Assembly: GCA_015178975.1 (NCBI GenBank)
Contig: WHVD01000014.1
Coordinates: forward strand, 372,001 to 436,000
Source of the DNA: Hysterangium stoloniferum
Lineage: Eukaryota; Basidiomycota; Agaricomycetes; Hysterangiales; Hysterangiaceae
Direction of reading: 5' to 3'
DNA: 64,000 nucleotides
The notes under the pieces are model-generated. The model ran no database searches. It saw only the letters and a list, made by a program, of their open reading frames with translations, and was not told the DNA's origin. Below are positions 43,131 through 54,948 of the stretch, piece by piece (position 1 is the stretch's first letter; each line of letters begins with the position of its first letter). The translations under genes and the position numbers were made by a program.

Positions 43131-46100
43131 CACTCTATACCATGTATATATATCTACATACATGCCCCCCCTTTGCTTACTAAAATCCCTTCCACGCACA
43201 TAGCTCACTCGGGACTTCGTACCACTGTAGCATAGTTTCTCTGGGGGCCTTTTCACCCCCTAGCCGCAGTTAGCCATTGTTGCTTGAAGCGGGATACAAA
43301 TATATCAAAAAAAAAAAAAAAAAAAGAACCCGCATGTGCCGGCATAGAATGTCGTCATCCAGCAGCATGAAGCAGGAGCGTGCATCACCCCATAATAAGC
43401 ATTATCACGCGGCTCTGAGATTTGATCCCGGCGGTTGATTGGATCCCGAGTCAAGCAACATAGCCTCCACACACCATTATCTTTGGCATATTCTGTTAGA
43501 TTTTTGGGTAAAACGAGCAGCCGGAGTCGTATAGTGACCGGGGTCATTATGACCCACATTCATTACCGCTCTTGTTTCTGAGTATACAATCCTGTAGTTA
43601 CGCATGAGACCCCCTATGCGTTTATAACCAACAATATCACTCAAGATAGTATTGCGCTCGTCCTCTATAGGTCTGGTCATATTTCCGCCGAAAAGTTATA
43701 GGCAAATTCATTTGTTTGGACATAAGCATAGTCGTGAGTCTAACCATTTGCGAAGTTACAGTAAGATATAATTCAACATTGGTAGAATTTGTGGGGTGTG
43801 AAAAGGCAAGCGAAAGGATTCGCCAGATCTGAGATTCGTTTCCTACAATGTCTATCCATAAACTGTCATGCAGACATGAAACGCTCTCTCCAAATTCGTT
43901 GGCAACGCTCCAGAAAGGGATTTTATAGAATCAAAGTGGAGGACATATCTGTAATATCATGTGCAGGACTAAGGATATGAGACCACGAGGATACGTCCCG
44001 CCGCTCCGGGATTTCGCTATTCCAACCCCCGGTAGGCTCAACCTATCATTTAAGAGCCCCGTTTCCCCAACCAACCGTTACTCTTTTGAAATCAGTGTCT
44101 TGAGTCTCCAAAGCACGCAATTGCCAACCTTTTTCTCCAAATGCTGACAAGTTTGCCAACAGGACTTCCTTACGATTGAAAGAGCTTTTCAGCACGGATA
44201 TGTCTAAAAACTATTCTGTGTTATGAATGTTAAAATGTGCTTGCAGTGAGTGAGTTAGTTGTGTAAGTGTCGTAGGCTACAACGTAAACTCTCTTACCGC
44301 TAGATAATGAACAATTGGTTGCAACTACTCACTATGCCCGAACTGAGACATCTCATCTAATTATTATGTCATAGATAATAAAAATTTTGGATCACTTATT
44401 GGGATAGAGATCTGGGTTCCTCCCACAGAGAACGTTTATAAACGGATAATAACTCGCTACTGGTTTACACGTACCTCAGATAACTTCTTCCGGTACGGTA
44501 TAAGACAAGCACAAGCATCACGGCTACATACAATAAGGCATCCGAGGTATACGTTCAAAACTTGAGCCGACGGTACTTGACATGAGATTGACCATTAGTA
44601 CTTAGTGTTATGTATTTAAGGGCACCGTAGACTTATCGGTATGACGAATGTCGGATGTCTTATATATATCTAAATAATGGCATTTTTGGTGATATGCACT
44701 GAAATAAATGGTTTACCTTGGGCTTACCTTTCCTTGGCAGTACTCGTTTCCTCATTGACTCTAGATAGAGGCAGATGTTCTGGCCAAAAGTTCAACCCAG
44801 ATCACCAAATCACGGCATTTTTCTGAAGTAATTCAAGGGTATAGGAAATTTGATGTCAGTTGTTCTGGTGTACGGTAAGGCTGTTGTCTAAATTTTCCAG
44901 AGACAGTGTACTAACTATTTCTTTTTTTTAAAATCGTTACACAGTACTTCCCACCGCGGCTTGTTTAAACACAAAATAAGGTCTTTACGAGGGGTATTGA
45001 GAAACTGTATGAACGAAGTTCAGGTCACCGACTATTAACCTAATTCATAAGTCTAGGGACAGTTTAAAGAAGAAACTAGCACTCTTCTCCACCTCGACAG
45101 CGTATCTACCTTCGTCCATCTTTCTTCAAAGTTTGTGACAGTGTATAATGAAGGAAATGAAAGAATATTATGGACTGCGTATGTGAATTTCTGTATCATG
45201 TAACATCTAGCCTTGAGTGGCCTACATCATCAAATTAAATTACTGCTTGATTGTGAGCATGAGGCTCAGGCTCAGACTGTCCATGTCTGACACGCTAAGT
45301 CAATCATGAGCTGCATTTTGGCTAAATGATCTTATTGTACTTCTTGTAGCCATATTATATTCGAATTGATGATTTATAAAGTCGTCTTGGTGATTTTTGT
45401 CAAAAGCATTATGAGTAGAGCACTAGACTCAGTGCCTGATTTAGTCAGATATGGCACCTCAAGTCCACACTAAAATATGTCAAGAGGTGTATAATATTTT
45501 AGACATCTTGCAGTTTATATAGTTAACTTCGTGTCTGGATATTTATTATGTTATTGATATTACTATGGGACAAAGCTGAGGTCGCTTGTAGTCATGGCCT
45601 CTATGATGATGCAACTCGGTGTCTTCCATCAACAGGCATGCATGTACAATACCATGAGGTTTACTAATGCAGTGTTTGTTTCGTAAAAACATCATCGCTG
45701 ATATCCCATGTGCTCTCGGCGGTAATTACGAGGTCTGGGCAACTCAGCGCTTGAAAGTATAATGCGAACTAGGTTTGATTATGACTATGGGACGCTCGTG
45801 ATACACATTTATTAAGTAAGACCGAGATGTCCACTGAGGGTCACCTCATTCTTGCAATTTATGAAAAGTGGGGGGGTGAAAATGTTGAATGGAGGCTACA
45901 TACCAACCAACACTCCGTCTTCAAAATGTAATGTAACAAACGTGGAGGCAGGTTTGAAACACCAAGAGGCGAATTTCATGTTCTATTGATAGTAAATCGG
46001 TAAAGGAGGCTGTGGGCAACACATGCTTTTCCATTTTGGAGGCGGTGCCATTCAAAATTTCAAATGTAGTAATAACCCCTGCACGTTAGCATTTAGACAA

Positions 46101-46893
46101 AGTTTCTCCAACAACAGCAATATATTCTACATCTTGCCTAGACGTATAACAAAAATTGTCAGAAGTCTGCCAGTTAAAAATTGGCGTAAGTGCCACCGTT
46201 GTGAAGCGACACTTTAGGTGGATGAAGTCATCACTCTTTGCCGCATTACTACCGCCTCATTGGATGAACTAAACTGTTCAATCCGGTTCAATTGGTCGCC
46301 GATAGTGATGCCGAACATCACAACTTGTTTCTGGTACCGATCGCATTCCGCGTTGACATAATGTGATATCTGGCCCCACAAGATCTAACGACCACCATCG
46401 ACTATAAGCGCTGCCTTACTAGTACTTATCAACGCGATCATTTCTGCTTTGCGAGACACACACTAAACTCTGATCTCCTGTAATAAAAAGGCATACTTTA
46501 CTGCTCACATTTGCTGATATTTCAGCCAGAGAATATCCATCATCTATGATGGCCCCCATGCCATTGCCGAACCGTTTTGATTCTTCGTTGACTAGCAACA
46601 AGTGAAACTCTTCTGAGCTACTCAATAGTGTATATCACCTTGGTATCACAATGCTGCGTGGGACCGTGGGAGTTGAATTGAGTCGACCACGCTGATGGCT
46701 AGTTACTCCGCACTCTCTACATTCATGACAATCATACCTAGAGCATGGACGACCGCATCTTTTTCCATTTTTGCGCCAGACGGGCATTGAATAACGTTAG
46801 CGTATCCATGCTTTTCGGTGCCGACTGTATTATTGATTTGATCGATTCTCATCCATTATCCTAAAAATGCTTTCACTAGGGTATAGTATTACC
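43131..46893. other. About 3.7 kb without a convincing gene
   Basis: Holds a 19-base A run at 43307-43325 and scattered short frames. On the minus strand 46419-46625 and the stretch around 46760-46855 (INNTVGTEKHGYANVIQCPS) look weakly coding and may be two exons of a decayed gene; no family is recognised. No RNA gene seen. Confidence 0.35.
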
Positions 46894-46900
46894 TATAAAA
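46894..46900 (+). promoter_or_regulatory. TATA box of the aspartic protease gene
   Basis: TATAAAA 73-79 bp before the ATG at 46973. Confidence 0.5.
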
Positions 46901-46972
46901 TGGTTAGATACTCTTTCAAATTTTTCAGTTTCTTCCCCAGCATAAAATTCACATAACCTTCCTCATACAACA

Positions 46973-48938
46973 ATGCGTTCTGTCTTCGCCCTCGCCCTCC
47001 TGCTCCCGAGTGTTCTCGCGCTCATCCCCCAAGTCGTCAGGATCAATGAACCAAGTATCCCAATCCACTTTGCAGTGAAATTCAATGCAACGGGATCAGC
47101 CAACATCGTCGAGGTCTGTGCGAACTCACTTTGTCCCTTCAAAGCCTGCTTAAAGACCATTCTTTTCCAATTTCTTCTCAGGCCGACAGGGCACGGGCTC
47201 GCTTGTTTGCCAAGAAAACGTTGGAAAAGGCCACGATATTCACTGGATCAGTGTTCGATAAAGATACTACCATTGGCGTTCCCGTCACCGACTCTGCGGT
47301 GAGTAATATATTTTTCCTATTCAAGTAAAAGGCTAACTTTTACTTGCATTCAGGTGTCATATATCGCTTCGGTTGGTGTTGGTAACCCTCCTACACAGTA
47401 CAATCTTATCGTTGACACGTAAGCTAATATATAAGCATCCTCCTTTTTCTGAACATGACCCTTTGACTATCCTATAGTGGCTCTTCAAACACTTGGGTAG
47501 GCGCGTCTCAGGCATACAACCCAACATCAACCTCTTCCAAGACATCTGATAGTGTTGTACGTACTCCTTTACCATAAGCATGTTTTTCCATTGAATCCTG
47601 CTGGCAGCAAGTCTCATATGGTTCTGGGTCGTTCGTAAGTTATTTACCTAGCTTATTCATGCATGAAGTAAAGCATCTCGACTCATTTAGTCCGGAGACG
47701 AATGTGAGTTGTTCTTTGTATCCTCTGACTTTAGTTGATGTATATAATGGATCACTAGTTACCGATCAGGTTACACTCGCTAGCGGTCTGGTAATCAAAT
47801 CGCAGAGCATCGGTGTGGCAACCACCAACACTGGCTTCAACGGTAAGGCTGGTTCAAAGCATTATCAGTCCTTAAGCATACTAATGTTCGCACCGCCATC
47901 GCAGGTGTCGACGGAATCTTGGGAATTGGTTGGTCGTATTGTAAATGTTATTATAGTTGTCATTGATGTATCCGTTTATTGCAGGTCCCGCCGGTCTCAC
48001 AGTAGGCACCCTTAGCCCCGGCAGCTCGACCTCAATCCCAACAGTGACCGATGTGAGTACTATCAAGTAAAGTGAAAGGATGATATTCATTATATCCTTG
48101 CAGAGCCTTTTCTCTCAAGGTTGTCCCCACCTCTAAAGCGTCCAGTCACGTTTCTAACAATTTATTCAGGATCTATCTCGTCCAATCTGCTTGGTATCTC
48201 ATTCGAACCGACCACCTCTGCCCCCAAGGTTAATGGTCAGATCACCTTCGGCGGAACCGATTCAAACAAGTTCACAGGAGACATCACCTTCGTACCCATT
48301 ACGTCCACGCCCCCCGCTAGCAACTTCTGGGGACTTGACCAGAGCATCAAATACGGTAACACCTCCATCCTCCCAACTACTGCTGGCATTCTCGGTAAGG
48401 CTTTGCAAATATCGATATATTACACACGGGCTAATGAATCTCATTAGACACCGGAACTACCCTCGTCCTCATCGCAACTGATGCTTTCCTTCTCTACAAG
48501 CAACAAACTGGCGCTACCCCTGACAGCACCACCGGTCTGCTCACCGTCTCCGAAAGCCAATTCTCCAAATTAGAAAGCTTGTTCTTCAACGTCGGCGGTG
48601 TAAGCAAACATGACTTCCATACCATGGCTTTTTTGTCATTGACCTTATATTAGACCACCTTCGAGCTCACTGCCAATGCGCAAGTGTGGCCTCGTGCCTT
48701 GAACGATCTCATTGGCGGCACTCCCGGCAGTATTTACCTCATTGTTGCTGACCTGGGTAACAACAGTGGTGAAGGTCTCGACTTCATCAACGGACAGTCA
48801 TTCTTGTGTGTATCCTTCATTCTTGTTTAATTTCTGGCTAAAATCTCTACCAGGGAACGTTTCTACTCCGTATACGATACTGACAACAAACAAGTTGGTC
48901 TTGCCACCACTCCCTTCACTACCGCCTCAACCAATTAG
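46973..48938 (+). CDS. Secreted aspartic protease, pepsin family A1 (415 aa)
   Basis: Polyporopepsin-like secreted endopeptidase. Fourteen exons: 46973-47113, 47182-47298, 47354-47418, 47478-47556, 47608-47634, 47691-47703, 47759-47842, 47905-47928, 47985-48052, 48104-48119, 48170-48394, 48448-48599, 48654-48805, 48854-48938; 416 codons with stop. The N-terminus MRSVFALALLLPSVLALIP is a signal peptide and is followed by a propeptide. The catalytic aspartates are Asp107 in VDTGSSNTW (formed across intron 47419-47477) and Asp287 in ILDTGTTLVL (across intron 48395-48447). Between them stand the flap-region block VSYGSGSFSGDEFTD and GVDGILGIGP. Length and order are normal for A1 proteases. Exons 6 and 10 are only 13 and 16 nt. 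The gene converges on the carboxypeptidase pseudogene; two carboxypeptidase copies follow. It probably works in extracellular protein breakdown. Confidence 0.93.
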
Positions 48939-49399
48939 GTCGTGATTTGGAACTATTCTATTTGGGATTATAGAAAAGGTGGCATTGCTGTATCTATGTG
49001 GCTGCCTTCCCTGTATTTTGAATAATTATTCTTAAATGGACTAGACGTGCATGTTTCTCTCTTCGAGTTAGAGAGTGCAACCAGATTGAATAAATATCGA
49101 AAAGCGCCATCCTGTAAAGGGCAAGTAAATATCTGAAGATTTTTTTTATTCTTGGAGAAATATGAACCATCCTTTTCATGTCTGTTTAAAAAGCCTTCTT
49201 ATCAGATGCGTTTCAATATGATCCTACGAATCACCTTCAGCCAAGTTTTGTATGACACTTGTCAAATTATTATGTGTCGAGTTTAATTATGTATCCTCTT
49301 TCCTTCTTGTACCAACGCCGGAATAGGACATCGTACTAGCATGCGTCGGGCGATAGTTTTTCGATATCCAAAGGCTAACCAGGAGATTGCTCATTATAG

Positions 49400-51082
49400 T
49401 TATAAAGGTTGTGCTGTAGGAATGAAGTTCTGTCTTAGAACAGAAAAATGCGCACAATAACCACAGAGGTGCTGCCTGATATATGTGGATTAATAGACTG
49501 AACCGGAAGGATACTGAAGGCTACATACTGCTCCTTGAAATACTCATAAACGGCAGGGTCATAGTTAATGAGTTGTGGATGAGTCTCGATCACGCTGATC
49601 TGCATAGTATCAATCAACATACGGCCTCGTCGAATATACTTGATTTGCATTACCACTGGCACGTCTTCGACGAGTTGTTCCGAACCAATAGTACCATCTG
49701 AACGGGTGATTTTCAGAAAGCTTGTGCAAAGATATTAAACACAGTACAAACCGCCTATTGCTATCTTGGCAAGACGGACAGGTGGATTAGGGGTGCCAAA
49801 GTAGGTCTTGGTAATATAGGGTATATAAGTTCCTGCATCGAATGAGCCAATGTCCGTAGTAAAACGATAGATACTGAACCTGCATAACTCTATAGAAACA
49901 TTGGAATCAAACTTCACATGTTTATTTTATTTTATTGGAGAGAAATTACCTTTCCGGTAAGGTATAGAGGACGCCTGGCAAGACTAGGGAAAACTTGGAC
50001 CAAGTTTGTGAGGAATCCCAGGAAGTCTTCTCCCATCTGATCTTCGGAATTAATGTATCCAGCACTATCAGCTGTTGAAAAGCCTGTTCCCACGGGCTGA
50101 TCAATCCAGAATCTAATATAGATCGTTAATGCCAAGATGAGCTATCAAAATCAACATTACATGTCCGCAAGACTATTCCAGCCAAATTGATGGTTATCAA
50201 CGAGGGAAAAATCGTCACCGATATGTACAGGCCCATTCTAATGATAATATAGCAGATTTAACATTCAAAGTATAGACAGAAATACCTCAAATAACAACCC
50301 AATCAAACTAGACAATCTAGGTCCTAATATATTTCAGCTTATGCAACATTTGTCGCTATATCATCACTTACCTCCGTTCAGCCAAATCATGTTGGAATAC
50401 GAGCGTTACATAAGTTCGTAACACATATTCCTTTTGTTCTTTGTTCTTTGTTTCTTTACTCCCATTGTTCAATCCCTTTTTGTTGCCCCATTTGATATTC
50501 TATTGTTTAGCAGACATATATAAGTAGCCTAGTGTTCATGTATTTACTTATTCGTTTGCCTAATCTTACTACAAGATATACGTACAAACGGAATTTATAC
50601 ACTGCTCTTATAGTTCATTCGGAGCTTCTATATTTTATTTCAACAAATCATCCATGGGCTTGATTATTCGTTAATACACCAAGTTCTATTGCGCAAGAAA
50701 GTACGTACGTTTCGTCCGAACCGTTCACAGTACGAGTCAATAATCCATTTATTTTTTCGAAACCCCAGAAAAAGATGGTATCCTTCGGGTGTCCAGGTCG
50801 GTTAACAGGTAGGTTCCCAGCAAAGCTGCGTTGGATTTCAAACGTGGCATTGGGTAGCCGGTCCTTGACAAGGAAATCATAGATGATTTAAGGTTATTTG
50901 AGCATTCCAGATGCACGGCAATGAAACCCACAGTTCTGCCAAGCCTGACTATTTGTAAAATTGGAATTAGTGTTTGGGATGCCCGGATATTCGTGGGGGA
51001 AGGTATTTGGGGGTGTTGAATTCTGATTCTGAGCCCCCACAAGACCGAGGAGAGAAAGGCCTAAAAGGCCGTAACTAAGCAT
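49400..51082 (-). pseudogene. Serine carboxypeptidase (S10) copy A, disrupted
   Basis: Paralogue of 54949-57790, collinear with its first eleven exons. The signal-peptide exon starts at 51082 (MLSYGLLGLSLLGLVGAQ), and FWIDQPVGTGFSTAD, MGEDFLGFLTN and YIPYITKTYFGTPNPP are readable. Damage: a 256-bp solo LTR sits in the exon with WMIWLNGG; the acceptor that should precede FLVKD reads ATG instead of CAG; the catalytic-site Glu of GESYAG has become Lys; and after QHLCGY the frame runs into unrelated sequence and stops at 49400. The gene thus lacks the last third, with the catalytic Asp and His. The micro-exon with the catalytic serine (SYAG) is still present near 49875. Host gene, dead copy. Confidence 0.85.
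50390..50645. mobile_element. 256-bp solo LTR in carboxypeptidase A, TSD AATCA
   Basis: Starts TGTTGGAATACG at 50390 and ends TTTCAACA at 50645, between identical AATCA at 50385-50389 and 50646-50650. The empty site is visible in copy B (57346-57360, CAAATCATCCATGGG). Ends of the TGTTGG...CAACA type and the small size fit a Copia-like LTR. Complete ends and a perfect duplication suggest a rather recent event. Confidence 0.87.
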
Positions 51083-52799
51083 GGTCAGACTGGATAGAGA
51101 TACAGACCTCACCTTCAAGTTGGGGCTTTTTAACTGACAACAACTAGTGACATACGAAACCCCCGTGGTACGTATGCTCACACGTTTGGCTAAACGAAAC
51201 GATAGCCATTAATTCCATTTAGTATAATATCCCTACTTGATCTTTTGATGATTCGGTCCCAGTCATTCAGTGACCCCGATCCAATACTAGTCACTACGAC
51301 TTTCAATCTTGCTTTCTTGAATATCTCACGACGTCAAGTCAAATAATTGGCGCTGTTTCCCAATACGGATTTCCATTTTATCAATCAATGCATCTTGTTT
51401 GAAAAGAGGACATTGGAACAAGGCTTCTCACTATGAAATGCAAAACGTCTAAAGAATGTTGTTTGATGGCACTCCCACGCTCATAGAGCTTGATGTGGTT
51501 TAAAGATGACACAGCGAGTGTGCTGCATTGGCTCTACAAAACTCTTATACTCTGGAGGGTGTGTCAGACTCAAAAGATTGTGATGAAGATTGCGTAAACA
51601 ATAAGCCCCCTTTCGGAGCCGCAGCCTCACCGCCACTTAGCACCATCATGGTGAAAATATGCAGCGGTGATAACTTCCCGTAGATCAATAAGTAGTCCTC
51701 AAAATCCTCATTCTATCGTCGCATTGTTCTTTGGGGAGATATCACAAGTAGGAGTATCAATAGTTGTGAACAATTTGGTATTTACAATGGGGCGGAGAGA
51801 GGCGGAGGTCATGCTATGAACAAACCTTGGTTCGGCGTGACCAATTAGGTATAGCTGCTAATTGTTAGAATTAAGGCGCAGGTATGCGTCAGTACGTCGT
51901 GGACGCGAACAAAAAGCGTTAGTATTAGTAAGCAACTGTACAGTATTTACTTATTGAAGTACAAGTTTTATTAACAAGACAAATGCAAGATTATTATATT
52001 TCAACACTAATAGCGTCGCACCATAGAACCTTAGAGTCTATTATGCTCTCGTGTATTACTCGAAATTCTATGAGCATGACTCGGAGATGTGCGAATGGCG
52101 AGCACTTAGTTACAATGACATCAGCGATGGAGAACAATATATTTGTAAACCGTCGTGGGATAAGACGGACGATTTTTACACACGAGTGGCGTGTGCTACG
52201 ACGCGTTTACCAGATCACACATGCCAAGTATCCATATAGCTTGGGAGAATATGGTGCTTAGGTTGTGCGTCAACTCGGAGGGAGCCACGGGAAGAAGGTC
52301 GATCGGTGTTATTTGTCACCAGTGTAGGATATATGTACTAGGAGGAAGTCCAATGGGCGTCCTGCATCAGGAAAACGGGAACCGTGTATATGTCCTGGCA
52401 CGTAACTTGCAGTCTAACACTAAGACCAATAGCTGCCATATTTTCTGGCCGGTATGAAACTTGAGTATACCGCGTGGTAACGCTAGCGTAAATATATAAT
52501 TACCGCGCAATATGCCCGCAAGAGGAATAAAATACAAGAATGCATATATAAACCGTCCTACTCGCAATGGTAGTGATACCACACCACACACACTCCTACT
52601 GTAAGGATGAGACGAACTTCAGCGGGAGTCGCATATTCATCGCAAAGAAAAGTATCCTATATGTATACATGAACACAATTATTGAGCCTAAAGTCACAAA
52701 TACACCTATAAAATGCTCGGAATGTGCAACTTCTGGTTAAGACATGTTGACGAAGCCTATGGTCATGAATAGTACATAAATCTATCTACAAACCTTGGT
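51083..52799. other. No gene seen
   Basis: 5' flank of carboxypeptidase A and unassigned sequence. Frames at 51983-52457 overlap each other and show no family motif. Confidence 0.4.
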
Positions 52800-53400
52800 T
52801 CAAGAGGTCAGTAGTAAGTAAGGATTATGGGTAATGCCTTTGCTAGTTTTTTTCTGTTGTTGTTGTTGTTGTTGTTGTTTGGACCTGTAAATAGAGCATG
52901 GGCCAGCATGATGAGGAGGGACAATGTAGTACTTGGTGGGTGGAGAAGATGGCAGATGGTGCCCAAAGCAGAAGCTGAACAGACTTGAAAAGAAAGAAAA
53001 ATGAGCAGCTCTGGGCACGATCAAGGTACAATCTGTTGGAGTCTGAGAGCCATAGAAGCTGCGAGACTCTGGTATTGTCTCAGATGTATGGCAGCAATGG
53101 GTTGACGAAGTCATAGTATAAGCCATTATGGTTCGAAGATCCGGAGTGGTTGACAGAAAGGCAGGATAGACTTCAAGAGGTGAAGGATATCTGTGCCACC
53201 CATTTTCCGAACCCCCTGCTGGGAAGGACGAACGGACCTCTCTATTGGCAGTGCCAAAACTAGAGCAGTGTCTGGGTGGAGATTCCAAGGAAAAAAGAAA
53301 AGACTCAAGGAAAGGCTGAGCAATCCTTGAGGGCCGGCCACTCAGATGATGGTGGGAAGAGACAAAAGGCGGTGGGAGCTGACTGCACGATGGCAGAGCT
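52800..53400 (-). repeat. CpG-poor block with a (TTG)n microsatellite
   Basis: The run of TTG units at 52855-52879 gives a poly-Gln run inside a 162-aa minus-strand frame (52800-53288). The block is poor in CG and rich in TG/CA, like the decayed repeats at 7-8.5 kb, so I regard the frame as chance within an old repeat rather than a gene. Confidence 0.35.
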
Positions 53401-54948
53401 TGTAGTCAGCGTTATACAATAGTGTGCTCTGCCCTTATATATTAAGACTCCCAGAATATCTAACACAATCTTCACAAAATGACATCAAGTCCCTTTTATA
53501 AACTGCTTTGAAGGACATATGTGCAGTGTAAAGCCAGGTAATCACAGTTAATTTTATCAAAACTTGGCGAATCAAAGCCATGCATGCTTGGGATAGGTGA
53601 AATAATCATTTTTTTCATAGTGGCAGAGCCGCTCATGGAGAGTCATTGATAATGATAGCTATTACTGGTTTTATTAAATAAATCAATTGTGTGATTAGCC
53701 AGGTACTGCAAATGTTGGATATATTACAAATTTAAAAGGCGGGCACAAGAAGCAAATACATAGAGCATGAGCTCCTTACAGGACGAAATGATACCCTAAT
53801 CAAAAGGTTAAAAATTGTGTGAACAACTGGTACCCTCAGATATACATATGATCATTCAGAGGTTTCGTTTACCTAGGCTTATCGTGGTCTTGAATAGCTG
53901 AGGCCGGGTCCAGGCCGGTCTACGCTGGCTATCAAATTCTCATCTATTCAGACTTCGACTAAACGCCCTAAAAACGCTGTGTATGTTATAACTTAGCTAA
54001 TTAATGTTTTTCTTTTTTTAATTCCTATTTACATCTATTGAGGCCTGGCCTGTATAATGATGATGCATACATTCTTCCCACCCTCTTCTACTCCTCTTTT
54101 AGGCTTCAATTTCTGCATACTCTCAGATTAGAATTAACATTAACAAAGACGCCCCGAAGTAGCTATCCATCGTAGCGATCGGCATCAGATTACAGTGGCC
54201 ATGACCCCAGCACGGCCAAAACTTCCGGATATACAGATATTGGGGACCAATAAATGTGCCATTTATATCCATCTTGAAAATACAACCTTTACAGCGAGCG
54301 ATACAGTCTTCCCAATAGTATCCACCACCGTCTCCCATGCCACCCCCAACCCTCTGGCCTGCGGTGAGGGGTGGTCGTCGGCTTCATGTCCAGTACCTGT
54401 TGGTGTCAGGCTACTAGCAGCTAACAATATACACCGTCGTCACATCTAACAGTTACGATTGACGATTAGACCAATTCTGACGCAGACTCGAGGTACTTAT
54501 GGAGGGAATCCAAGCACATCGACACATCTCATTGCCCCGGAGCTATTGGGCTGAGCCTTAGCAGTACCTACTTCTGTAACGTTCATTTATTGACTCTAAG
54601 GACCCCCCCCCCCCCTTCTCCCCCCCCGTGGCTCCAACGAAAAACTTGAGGAGAGCGTCTTCCCCATCGTCACGTCACGGCGGGAACGCCTAGCAATTGA
54701 TGATGGTGCTGTGACGGTGTTCAAGAATATCTGTTGCCCTCTATCATTGGCTGGGAAATGTATTCCTGATTGAGAGAAGAGAGAAGGGACATGATTCTAT
54801 CTTAGTTTCTCATAGAGAGACATAATACAAGAGGCTATAAAGACGTCCATTCCCCTTCTATACTTTTAAATCAACATTACCACAGTACCCTATGAGTCCC
54901 GTAGCCAGAGTGATACCAATACACGCCACTTAAGGAACAGCACTTTCT
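53401..54948. other. No gene seen; C-rich run at 54602-54626
   Basis: Spacer before the 3' end of carboxypeptidase B. Runs of 13 and 8 C residues separated by TTCT lie near 54602-54626. No supportable gene. Confidence 0.4.

Noticed and set aside
52800-53288. 162-aa minus-strand frame with poly-Gln
   Set aside because: Ser/Pro/His-rich chance translation around a TTG microsatellite in CpG-poor repeat-like DNA; no domain.
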